8,525 nucleotides of DNA from the NCBI GenBank assembly GCA_030691225.1, contig JAUYES010000077.1, positions 1-8,525 on the forward strand. The letters are read 5' to 3'. The DNA comes from Holophaga sp. Lineage in GTDB: Bacteria > Acidobacteriota > Holophagae > Holophagales > Holophagaceae. The position numbers and the translations under genes were made by a program. Each line of letters opens with the position of its first letter. Position 1 is the stretch's first letter. The notes under the pieces are model-generated. The model did not search any database. It saw only the letters and a program-made list of their open reading frames with translations, and was not told the origin of the DNA. This document shows, piece after piece, positions 1 through 7,313 of this stretch.

Positions 1-576
1 CACCAGAATCGAAAGCGCCGTGGTTCGCTCGGCCCCATACCGCATCACCAAGGGTCGGCTCACCACCGTGTACCCCGCCCAGGCAACCACCGCCACCATC
101 ACCAGCAGATCCCCTGCAACCCAATGCGGCGGCAACTCATTCCCGTGGCGCCCATTGAAGAGCACCACCACTCCCGAAAATGCCAGCAAAATACCGCTCA
201 CCTTCAGCACGCTGGGACGCTCCAAGCCTCGAATCCAGGCCAAGAGCAACACCACCGTCGGTGTTAAGGCATACAGCAGCGCGGCATGGGAAGGTAGCGT
301 GAGCTTCAACCCCCAAAGAAATCCAATTTGATTCAAAAGCACGCCCAGGAACCCCGCCAACAGGAAACTACGTCGATCTGTCCGCAAGGCTTCCCGCAAG
401 TCATAGTTCCGAAACCGCGCCAACAAAAGGAAAACCACTGCTGCAACAGAGAACCGAAAAAGCCCCAACACCAGCACCGGAAAGTGTGTTGTGGCGGCTT
501 TGCCCAACAGAAAGGTACCTGCCGCCAGCAGCGTGTGCATCCCCATGGCCAGATAGAAGCTTCTCCGAGTCCACAT
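1..576 (-). CDS. EamA/DMT-family membrane transporter, N-terminal part
   Basis: Reading the minus strand from an ATG at 576 gives 192 open codons that continue past the left edge, so only the N-terminal part is present. The protein is strongly hydrophobic. Helices are visible at about residues 8-26, 35-52, 70-90, 97-114, 124-141 and 153-173, separated by short basic loops. The pattern of a first five-helix EamA unit (to about residue 141), a short polar linker and the start of a second unit is typical of the drug/metabolite transporter superfamily, which are usually about 290-300 residues long. The motif around residues 95-107 (PSHAALLYALTPT) is characteristic of EamA repeats. The substrate cannot be read from sequence; family members export amino acids, metabolites or drugs across the inner membrane. 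The ribosome site before 576 is poor, so Met11 or Met13 could be the true start. It is divergent from the WYL-like gene across an 84-nt gap. Confidence 0.88.
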   Translation of the reverse strand, partial: MWTRRSFYLAMGMHTLLAAGTFLLGKAATTHFPVLVLGLFRFSVAAVVFLLLARFRNYDLREALRTDRRSFLLAGFLGVLLNQIGFLWGLKLTLPSHAALLYALTPTVVLLLAWIRGLERPSVLKVSGILLAFSGVVVLFNGRHGNELPPHWVAGDLLVMVAVVAWAGYTVVSRPLVMRYGAERTTALSILV

Positions 577-630
577 TGCCTAAGTTTGGCAGACTGTCTT
601 TCAGGAGTGTCACGGCGCCCATCCGCGCCA

Positions 631-639
631 TGCCATAAT
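631..639 (+). promoter_or_regulatory. Possible extended -10 promoter for the WYL-like gene
   Basis: TGC followed by CATAAT matches the TGn-TATAAT extended -10 consensus at all but one -10 base. It sits 21 nt before the ATG at 661, giving a very short leader that would still include the GGAGA ribosome site. No good -35 hexamer is found at the expected distance, which extended -10 promoters tolerate. The prediction rests on motif similarity only. Confidence 0.3.
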
Positions 640-647
640 GCGGGCTT

Positions 648-652
648 GGAGA
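648..652 (+). promoter_or_regulatory. Ribosome binding site that fixes the WYL-like gene start
   Basis: GGAGA lies 8 nt before the ATG at 661. This decides the start: the same frame is open further upstream to 328, but that extension would run antisense through the transporter gene and has a different, non-coding-like composition. Confidence 0.6.
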
Positions 653-660
653 AACCACGC

Positions 661-1785
661 ATGGCCCCTCGCAAACAAACAACGACCCAAAAGCTATTGG
701 ATGGCACCCTTACAAAACCGGAGCCAGCCGCCATTCCCGCCCCCAAGAAAGCACCTAAGGCCACCCCCAAGACCGCCAAGGCGGCTCCCAAAAAAGCCTC
801 TGTTCCTGAGCCCGAAGCCATTCCTGAAGCGGCAGTTGTTCCAGCGATCAAGTCGGCTCCGAAGGCTGCGGCAGGCCGAAAGAAGACCCCCCTCGCGATA
901 CCCGCTCCGGCCGAAAAAATCGCCGATTCAATCCCAACGCCCATAGCGCTGCCAACACCTGTGGCTATGGCTGCGCCAGCGCCTGTGGTGGCGGAAGGGT
1001 TCACCGATCACGCCCGCACCATCCTGGAAGCGATTTCCACGGGCAAGGCTGTCGAGTTCATTTTCAAGGATGGCGACAGCAATCCTCCCCGCACCTTCGA
1101 GGCCCGGCAGCTGGTCTTCGATATCTTCACGGGCGCTTGGTTTGCCTGGGGCTGGGATCGTCGCTACAACGCTGAGCGCCATCACCGTCTGGAACTCCTG
1201 GCCGAAATCAATATCGTGGAAGGCCCCGGTCGATCGGCCCAGGGACCCTTTGCCGATGGCACACCCGCTAATCAGATCGGCGGCTGGCGCGGAGGCGAGC
1301 CCATTCCCGTCAAGGCCGTGCTCCAGAAACAGTGGATCTTCGCGGTAAAGCAGTCCCCAGCGCCATTTCCTGATTTTTTAATCGAAGACATCGAGGACGG
1401 TAAGGCCCAGATCAGCTTCACCGCCACCGATCTGCGCGCCATCGCTCGCTGGTGCATGCAGTTTGGCGATGGCATCCTCGTGCAGGAGCCTCAGCGTCTC
1501 GTGGACCGCATTAAACAGGTTGGTGTTGCATGGGCAGGCAAGATGGCTACCCCTCCCGCCGCCCCCCAGGCCAAGCCCCAGCCCAGCAGGCATGAGCCGA
1601 AACACGAAAGCAAGCATGAAGCCAAGCAAGAAGCGAGGCCTGAACCCAAACCCGAAGCCAAACATGAAGCGCGTCGACCAGAGCCCCCTCGCAAGGAGGT
1701 GCGCGAACACCGCGATGCTCGGGAAAGCGAAGCTCCCAAGGCAGCCAAACCTGGTCGCATCGAAGTCCGCATCGAACGTCTCTAG
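661..1785 (+). CDS. WYL-like (WYL + WCX) protein with Lys/Ala/Pro-rich tails, no HTH
   Basis: This 374-residue protein has three parts. Residues 1-112 are a low-complexity tail rich in Ala, Pro and Lys (KKAPKATPKTAKAAPKK around 29-45), resembling histone H1 or bacterial H1-like tails. Residues about 114-188 resemble a WYL domain: an Ile-rich helix, the strand VEFIF, the strand FEARQLVF, GAWFAWGWD in the place of the WYL signature, and a strand pattern ending HRLELLAEINIVEG. Residues about 216-287 resemble the WCX extension that follows WYL, including ARWCMQFGDGILVQEPQRLVDRI. Residues 296-374 form another charged tail with seven tetrapeptide repeats. WYL proteins are usually transcription regulators with an N-terminal helix-turn-helix and a ligand- or nucleic-acid-sensing WYL domain. 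Here no HTH is visible, so nucleic-acid binding through the tails is inference. The W160-F161-A162 variant of the signature weakens the family call. The gene is monocistronic, between a divergent transporter and a strong terminator. Confidence 0.72.
   Translation: MAPRKQTTTQKLLDGTLTKPEPAAIPAPKKAPKATPKTAKAAPKKASVPEPEAIPEAAVVPAIKSAPKAAAGRKKTPLAIPAPAEKIADSIPTPIALPTPVAMAAPAPVVAEGFTDHARTILEAISTGKAVEFIFKDGDSNPPRTFEARQLVFDIFTGAWFAWGWDRRYNAERHHRLELLAEINIVEGPGRSAQGPFADGTPANQIGGWRGGEPIPVKAVLQKQWIFAVKQSPAPFPDFLIEDIEDGKAQISFTATDLRAIARWCMQFGDGILVQEPQRLVDRIKQVGVAWAGKMATPPAAPQAKPQPSRHEPKHESKHEAKQEARPEPKPEAKHEARRPEPPRKEVREHRDARESEAPKAAKPGRIEVRIERL
1591..1674 (+). repeat. Seven tandem 12-nt coding repeats (tetrapeptide HEAK-like)
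   Basis: Residues 311-338 of the WYL-like protein are seven in-frame copies of a four-residue unit with consensus [H/Q/P]-E-[P/S/A]-[K/R]; Glu is invariant at position 2 and the last position is always basic. Codons differ between copies (CAT/CAC, GAA/GAG, AAA/AAG/AGG/CGT). The array is therefore either an older expansion or one under selection at the protein level, and not a fresh slippage product. The alternation of acid and base suggests a flexible polyampholyte or a single charged helix. Confidence 0.85.
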
Positions 1786-1792
1786 TCGTTTC

Positions 1793-1838
1793 CAAACAAG
1801 CAAAAGGGCCTCCCAACGGAGGCCCTTTTGCTTGTTTG
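1793..1838. terminator. Bidirectional intrinsic terminator, perfect 21-bp hairpin
   Basis: Arms 1793-1813 and 1818-1838 are exact reverse complements over 21 bp around a 4-nt CAAC loop. The core is AAAAGGGCCTCC pairing with GGAGGCCCTTTT, so each strand reads a GC-rich stem followed by a T run. It begins 7 nt after the stop of the WYL-like gene and ends 6 nt before the stop of the convergent aldolase gene, exactly where a shared two-way terminator is expected. Confidence 0.93.
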
Positions 1839-1844
1839 AAATAA

Positions 1845-2870
<1,026 letters not shown>

Positions 2871-2875
2871 GACAA

Positions 2876-2882
2876 CCTCCTG
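2876..2882 (-). promoter_or_regulatory. Strong ribosome binding site of fba
   Basis: On the minus strand CAGGAGG lies 5 nt before the ATG at 2870. It is a full Shine-Dalgarno match and the strongest in the window, as expected for a highly expressed glycolytic enzyme. Confidence 0.9.
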
Positions 2883-3086
2883 TAGGGCAGTGTTCCAGGC
2901 TATCGAGGCCTAGACCTGGATGCAAAATAAGATCTTCGTCCTGGCCTTAAAGGCCTGAAATCACATGGCCCCGAAGGCCCGATGTTCCTAGAGTAGCGAA
3001 GATGCATTCCACAAGCGGTTCGGGTCGCGCGGAGGTTCTGGGACGCCTCCTCAACTTCTGCCAGGATGATGTTTGGGGAACCTGCC
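2883..3086. promoter_or_regulatory. Divergent control region between fba and the Ppx/GppA gene, GGCC-rich
   Basis: No gene is seen here. The part nearest fba holds repeated GGCC motifs in short inverted repeats. CCAGG-C-TA at 2895-2902 pairs imperfectly with TAGACCTGG at 2911-2919. GGCCTT-A-AAGGCC spans 2943-2955, and ATGGCCCCGAAGGCCC follows at about 2965-2980. The first two could form hairpins in the fba leader; all could be operator sites. A weak GGAGG/CCTCC pair lies near 3036-3055. I cannot assign reliable -35/-10 boxes on either strand. Confidence 0.45.
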
Positions 3087-4595
3087 ATGAAAATTGCCGC
3101 CATTGATGTTGGTTCCAACTCCATCCATTTGGTGGTGGTCGAGGCGGATTCCGTAGGGAATCAGCGAGTGCTGGCCCGAGAAAAAACCATGGTCCGGCTG
3201 GCCAAGGGCATCGCCAAGACCGGTGAAATTGCCCCCGACGCCTTTCAGGCGGGCCTCGAAACCTTGGCGCTTATGGCGGAAATCACCCGCGGTTTCAAGT
3301 GCGACACCATCATCGCCTACGGCACAACCGCCCTGCGGGAAGCTGGCAATGCAGGGCGTTTCAGTGAAGAAGCCGCACATCTCGGCATCCAGATCCGAGT
3401 CATTTCGGGTGAAGAGGAAGCCCGCCTCATTCATCTTGCCGTGAGTCACGCCATTCCGTTTCCCGATGAACCGGCGGTGCTGGTGGATATCGGCGGCGGC
3501 AGCACGGAATTGACCTGGGTGCATGGAGAGCGGGTGCTCGCCAGCACCAGCCTTCCTTGGGGTCTGCAGCGGCTGGCGGACGCCATTCCCACCTCCAACC
3601 CACCCACGCCCGATGACATGGCCCGCTTGGGGAAGTTCATCAACAAGATTCTTAAAAAGGCGGGCAAAACCCTGCCCAGAGAATTGCCCTCGACGGCCAT
3701 CGTGCTGGGCACTTCGGGCACTCTGCTCGATCTAGCCAAGGGCACCGGAGAAGCCACGGCCTTCACCCGGGAGGAACTGCTTCGCTTTGAACGTAAGCTC
3801 TGGCGCGCCACGGCCCAGGATCGAATCACGAACCTGCTGGTGGATCCCAAACGCGCCGAGGTGCTCCACGTGGGCGCCTCGTGGGCCGTAGGAATTCTGC
3901 GGTGGCTCGATGCAAGCCAGGTTCGCTGCCTCCCCGTTGGTCTGCGCGAAGGCATGATCTGGGAAGCCCTGCGCCATGGCGGCATGGTCCTACCCGCCTT
4001 GCCGGACCGGCGGCGGCGGTCTGTGGATGCCTTAGCGGAACGTTTGGATCCAGATCCAGGGCATAGTCGCCATGTCCAGCTCTTGGCCGACCAACTCTTC
4101 CTGGATCTTCGCCCCGCCTTCGAGCTGGGTGAAACCGAGCGAGAATTGCTGGGTTACAGCGCACGGCTTCACGATATTGGCCTCAGCATCAGCGAAAAGG
4201 GGCACCAGAAGCACGGCGCCTACCTGATTCAGAACGCCAGCCTGGGCGGGTTCTGGCCCAAGGAGTGTGAACTCATTAGCCAAATTGTGCGGTTCCATCG
4301 TGGCAAGGCTCCGGATACGCGCAAGCACGAGGCCTTTGGCCTTTTAGCGCCTTGGCATCGCCACGTGGTGGAGAAATTGGCCGCCATTCTACGAGTGGCC
4401 GATGCCCTGGATCGCCGCCGACGGCAGTGCGTGCGAGAGGTTCGGCTGGAAATCGAAGCGGAGGAAGCCCGCCTAATCATTCACGGTTCTGGTGATCTTC
4501 GCCCCGAATTAGAAGCCCTGCAGGAGAAAGGAAAGCTCCTCTTTCATCTCCTGGATCTGCCCGTAAAAATCGCCATCGTCGAAAGATCCTCGTAG
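3087..4595 (+). CDS. Ppx/GppA-family exopolyphosphatase/pppGpp phosphatase with C-terminal HD domain
   Basis: This 502-residue protein belongs to the family that removes terminal phosphate from polyphosphate (Ppx) or converts pppGpp to ppGpp (GppA). The actin-like ATPase fold is shown by the phosphate-1 motif IDVGSNSIHL (6-15), YGTTALREA (78-86), the catalytic-glutamate segment ISGEEEARLI (106-115), phosphate-2 VDIGGGSTELTW (133-144) and GTSGTLLDLA (208-217). A C-terminal HD-type helical domain spans about 310-440, with HD at 362-363 in YSARLHDIGLSI and further conserved His in FHRGK and PWHRHVVEK. Length matches E. coli Ppx (about 510 residues) and not the short single-domain forms. The frame has earlier ATGs at 3066 and 3069, but the family start and a GGGGA site 7-8 nt upstream favour 3087. 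Sequence alone does not separate Ppx from GppA activity, and no ppk or rel gene is adjacent. It is convergent with ruvB across a 48-nt gap without a hairpin. Confidence 0.93.
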   Translation: MKIAAIDVGSNSIHLVVVEADSVGNQRVLAREKTMVRLAKGIAKTGEIAPDAFQAGLETLALMAEITRGFKCDTIIAYGTTALREAGNAGRFSEEAAHLGIQIRVISGEEEARLIHLAVSHAIPFPDEPAVLVDIGGGSTELTWVHGERVLASTSLPWGLQRLADAIPTSNPPTPDDMARLGKFINKILKKAGKTLPRELPSTAIVLGTSGTLLDLAKGTGEATAFTREELLRFERKLWRATAQDRITNLLVDPKRAEVLHVGASWAVGILRWLDASQVRCLPVGLREGMIWEALRHGGMVLPALPDRRRRSVDALAERLDPDPGHSRHVQLLADQLFLDLRPAFELGETERELLGYSARLHDIGLSISEKGHQKHGAYLIQNASLGGFWPKECELISQIVRFHRGKAPDTRKHEAFGLLAPWHRHVVEKLAAILRVADALDRRRRQCVREVRLEIEAEEARLIIHGSGDLRPELEALQEKGKLLFHLLDLPVKIAIVERSS

Positions 4596-4643
4596 CCATT
4601 CGTGTGAAGACCAAAGACGCAGCAAGCCTGGGTTTATAGCAGA

Positions 4644-5672
4644 TCAGGAAAAGAGCGGGCCAGCGCTGGGTTTCAAGCCTAGGTAGTCGTAGGCGGCATC
4701 GGTGGCACGGCGACCTTGGGGCGTGCGGTCCTGAAAACCGATCTGCATGAGGTAGGGTTCCACCAAATCTTCTAGGGCATCGCCTTCCACTTCCCCGAGC
4801 GCCGCGGCCAGGGTGCGAACCCCCACGGGGCCGCCCTTGAACTTGCCGCAAAGGGCTTCCAGGTAGGCGCGATCGAGCCCATCCAGGCCCAAATCATCCA
4901 CCTCGTGCAGGTGCAGGCAGGCCTCGGCGATTTCGGGGGTGATGACCCCCTGCCCCTTCACCTCCGCATAATCCCGGCAGCGGCGGAGCAAACGATTCAC
5001 GATACGCGGGGTGCCACGGCTGCGCCGGGCGATGGCTTCGGCACCTTCCGGTGCCATTTCGACACCCAGCACCCGGGCGCTGCGATTGGCGATGATGCCA
5101 AGTTCGGCGCGGGTGTAGTATTCCAACCGATGCACCATACCGAAGCGATCGTGCAGCGGCTTGGTGATGAGCCCAGCGCGCGTGGTGGCGCCCACCAGGG
5201 TAAAGGCTCGCAGATCCACCTTCAGGGTCTGGGCGCTGGGGCCTTGGCCGATGAGGATGTCGAGTTTTCGATCCTCCATCGCCGAATAAAGCATCTCCTC
5301 GATGGCCGGAGGCAATCGGTGGATCTCGTCGATGAAAAGAAATTCACCCTCATCGAGGTTCGTCAGGATCGCGGCCAGGTCACCCTTTTTCTCCAACGCA
5401 GGCGCCTGGATCACCTTGCAAGGAGCTCCCATTTCGTTGGCCAGCACATGGGCCAGGGTGGTCTTGCCCAGGCCTGGAGGCCCAAACAGCAGCACGTGAT
5501 CCAGCACTTCGCTTCGCTTTAAGGCTGCTTTGAGGGCAATTTCCAGCCGAGCCTTCACCTTTTCTTGCCCAATGTATTCCGTCAGCCGCTGAGGGCGCAG
5601 TGAGTAATCAAAGGGTTCTTCCCGCTCGGCGGGGTCTAGATCGGGGTTGCGTTGGAAGTCCATGGAGTTCAT
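4644..5672 (-). CDS. ruvB: Holliday junction branch-migration ATPase RuvB
   Basis: RuvB is the hexameric AAA+ motor that, with RuvA, drives branch migration of Holliday junctions before RuvC cleavage. The 342-residue length is normal. Walker A GPPGLGKT is at 65-72, Walker B FIDEIHRL at 113-120, sensor 1 GATTRAG at 161-167, the arginine-finger segment HDRFG at 174-178 (Arg177) and sensor 2 RGTPRIVNR at 219-227. The C-terminal winged-helix DNA-binding domain covers about 264-335 and ends with the family signature [18 protein letters not shown] (304-321). The ATG at 5672 has no spaced ribosome site, whereas Met4 (ATG at 5661-5663) has GGGA about 9 nt upstream. The true start may therefore be three codons in. 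RuvA and RuvC are not neighbours, a common arrangement outside the proteobacterial ruvABC operons. The gene is divergent from the sensor kinase. Confidence 0.97.
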   Translation of the reverse strand: MNSMDFQRNPDLDPAEREEPFDYSLRPQRLTEYIGQEKVKARLEIALKAALKRSEVLDHVLLFGPPGLGKTTLAHVLANEMGAPCKVIQAPALEKKGDLAAILTNLDEGEFLFIDEIHRLPPAIEEMLYSAMEDRKLDILIGQGPSAQTLKVDLRAFTLVGATTRAGLITKPLHDRFGMVHRLEYYTRAELGIIANRSARVLGVEMAPEGAEAIARRSRGTPRIVNRLLRRCRDYAEVKGQGVITPEIAEACLHLHEVDDLGLDGLDRAYLEALCGKFKGGPVGVRTLAAALGEVEGDALEDLVEPYLMQIGFQDRTPQGRRATDAAYDYLGLKPSAGPLFS

Positions 5673-5792
5673 TCCCGCATGAGGGCGGGCTTGTGTCCAG
5701 CCCTAGAGGCGCTACCTTGGTAAGCATCAGGAATCCCATGACCATTCCGCAGCTTAAATTCTGGATATCCATATATAACCAAGGGGCCCACC
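5673..5792. promoter_or_regulatory. Divergent region between ruvB and the sensor kinase gene
   Basis: This is a 120-nt gap with no gene. A short hairpin CCCGC-6 nt-GCGGG (about 5674-5689) lies just upstream of ruvB. An AT-rich island around 5754-5779, containing ATATATAAC, is the only promoter-like composition on the kinase side, but it sits very close to the ribosome site. No SOS-box-like (CTGT-N8-ACAG) operator is seen, so LexA control of ruvB is not supported. Confidence 0.35.
5781..5786 (+). promoter_or_regulatory. Ribosome binding site supporting the GTG start of the kinase
   Basis: AAGGGG lies 6 nt before the GTG at 5793. This decides for the non-ATG start, which also places the FHA domain at the very N-terminus of the protein. 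Confidence 0.65.
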
Positions 5793-7313
5793 GTGGCTGA
5801 GCGATTTTCACTTTCCATTCGGGATCGCCATGGATTTGAGCGATCCATCCCCATTAATCGTACGGTCACCCTGGGGCGGCAAAACCAGTGTGAGATTGTG
5901 CTTTCCGATAGCATGGTCAGCCGCAATCACTTGCGCATCGAGGAAGTTGATGGCGAGTGGTGGGCAGAAGATCTTGGCAGCTCCCATGGCAGTTATTTCC
6001 GGGAAGCCCGCCTAACCCGTCTCAAATGGGAGCCCGGCTCCACCGTTCGATTGGCAGATGGTGCCTACTACCTGACACTGCGCTCCGAAGCCGCCCTGGC
6101 TCCTGAAGTCAATCTCCAGGCCATTCTCCAAACCGCTCACCTCCTCACGGGACAAGTGGAACTGGATGATCTGCTGGAGCAGACCCTGGAACGCCTCTTG
6201 AGTCTTTCCAACACGGATCGCGGTTTCATCATGCTGCCTGAATCCGGGGATCTGGTCGTCAAAGTGGCTCGCAACCTCAGCCCCCAATTGGAAAAAGACA
6301 TCCACCTGTCCATGTCCAGTGTCCGCCGGGTGTTCGAAAAGGGCGATCCCATCTGGATCCACAACGTGGCCTCCGACGAAAAGCTGATGGCCCAGCAATC
6401 CATCATGGATCTCCAGCTCAAGACCATCCTGTGCCTGCCCCTCATGGTTCAGGGTGAATGCATCGGCGTAGCCTACCTCGATAGCCGTCGCATTGTGACC
6501 GAGCCCGTGGATCGCGCCACCTTCGAGGCCATTGTCTCGCTTTGCGCCATCGCCATCGAGCGCACGCGGCTTTCCGAAGACAACCTGCGCAACCAGGTGC
6601 TGGCCACCGTGGGCCAAGTAGCCAGTTCCATCGTCCATGATTTCAAAAACGCCCTATTTGTTATCGCTGGCCATGCCCAGTTGATGCAGACCACCACTCA
6701 GGACGAGAAATCCCACCATCACCTTGCCCAAATTCTCGGGGCCGTGGATCGCCTTTCACAGCTCAGCGGCGATGTGCTCGACTATTCAAAGGTGCGCGAA
6801 CCGAATCGTGAAGACGTGGATCTCCACGAGTACATCAACGATCTGTTGGAGCCTCATCTCACTCGGGCCAGCGAGTTGGGTGCGTCCATTCGCTGCGAGG
6901 GCCCCGCCTGTAAAGCCAGCATCGATCGCTTCCGCTTTGCCCGGGTGGTCGAAAACCTACTAGCCAATAGCCTGGATGCCATTAATGGGCGGGAAGGTGG
7001 CGAAGTGGTGGTCCACTGGGCTCCGGGCACGAATGATCTGCGAATCACCATACAAGACAACGGTAAGGGCATTCCCCGCAAGGTCCTGAAACGCATCTTC
7101 GAACCCTTTTTCAGCCATGGAAAAAACAAAGGGACCGGCCTTGGCATGCCCACCGTCAAAAAAATCATCGAGGAACATGGTGGTTCTCTCGAGGTTCAGA
7201 GCGAAGAGGAACAAGGCACCTCGGTGATCATCTGGATTCCCGATGGCGATAATCAGACCAAGAAGGAAGACACCACGGGTCGTATCCGCATTCTGAATCA
7301 GGGCAATCAATGA
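5793..7313 (+). CDS. Sensor histidine kinase with N-terminal FHA and GAF domains
   Basis: This 506-residue cytosolic protein has no membrane segment. An FHA phosphothreonine-binding domain occupies about 1-97, with the core residues GR (28-29), SRNH (43-46) and GSSHGSY (62-68). A GAF sensor domain follows at about 108-260, including TDRGFIML (141-148), [18 protein letters not shown] (213-230) and a closing helix to ERTRL. The dimerisation helix carries the probable phospho-acceptor His282 in VHDFKN, which resembles the HDFNN-type kinases more than the HELRN type. The ATPase domain has the N box [11 protein letters not shown] (387-397), G1 DNGKG (422-426), F box FEPFF (436-440) and G2 GTGLGM (447-452). 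There is no receiver domain and no adjacent response regulator, so the partner is unknown. The architecture suggests that Ser/Thr phosphorylation, read by FHA, and a small ligand, read by GAF, gate the kinase. It overlaps ispF by 4 nt (ATGA), implying co-expression. A polar tail of about 20 residues follows the kinase core. Confidence 0.95.
   Translation: MAERFSLSIRDRHGFERSIPINRTVTLGRQNQCEIVLSDSMVSRNHLRIEEVDGEWWAEDLGSSHGSYFREARLTRLKWEPGSTVRLADGAYYLTLRSEAALAPEVNLQAILQTAHLLTGQVELDDLLEQTLERLLSLSNTDRGFIMLPESGDLVVKVARNLSPQLEKDIHLSMSSVRRVFEKGDPIWIHNVASDEKLMAQQSIMDLQLKTILCLPLMVQGECIGVAYLDSRRIVTEPVDRATFEAIVSLCAIAIERTRLSEDNLRNQVLATVGQVASSIVHDFKNALFVIAGHAQLMQTTTQDEKSHHHLAQILGAVDRLSQLSGDVLDYSKVREPNREDVDLHEYINDLLEPHLTRASELGASIRCEGPACKASIDRFRFARVVENLLANSLDAINGREGGEVVVHWAPGTNDLRITIQDNGKGIPRKVLKRIFEPFFSHGKNKGTGLGMPTVKKIIEEHGGSLEVQSEEEQGTSVIIWIPDGDNQTKKEDTTGRIRILNQGNQ

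Larger units (their letters stand above)
577..660. promoter_or_regulatory. Divergent intergenic region between transporter and WYL-like gene
   Basis: This 84-nt gap must hold the start signals of both flanking genes. A short inverted repeat, GGCGC-6 nt-GCGCC, lies at about 614-629 and could be an operator or a chance GC-rich hairpin. On the plus strand TGC-CATAAT (631-639) resembles an extended -10 element, with no convincing -35 box upstream. I see no clear promoter for the transporter strand. Confidence 0.35.

Noticed and set aside
328..660. Upstream in-frame extension of the WYL-like gene to an ATG at 328
   Set aside because: It is fully antisense to the conserved transporter gene, has Gln/Cys/His-rich noise-like composition, and the ATG at 661 has a good ribosome site and begins the biased tail.
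661..996. Possible true histone H1 or AlgP-like gene
   Set aside because: Only the tail resembles these proteins; the core is a folded WYL-like region, so the likeness is compositional.
333..1004. Minus-strand frame rich in Gly/Ala opposite the WYL-like N-terminal tail
   Set aside because: The Gly/Ala composition is simply the complement of Pro/Ala/Lys codons, and it also overlaps the transporter in a different frame.
4596..4643. Terminator between the Ppx/GppA gene and ruvB
   Set aside because: No inverted repeat with a T run is visible in these 48 nt.
4905..5522. Plus-strand open frame of 205 codons opposite ruvB
   Set aside because: It is antisense to the conserved AAA+ motifs of ruvB and explained by codon bias.
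5673..5792. SOS box upstream of ruvB
   Set aside because: No CTGT-N8-ACAG or GAAC-N4-GTTC type palindrome is visible in the gap.
6012..6638. Minus-strand open frame of 208 codons opposite the sensor kinase
   Set aside because: It is antisense to the FHA-GAF region, with no ribosome site or recognisable motif.
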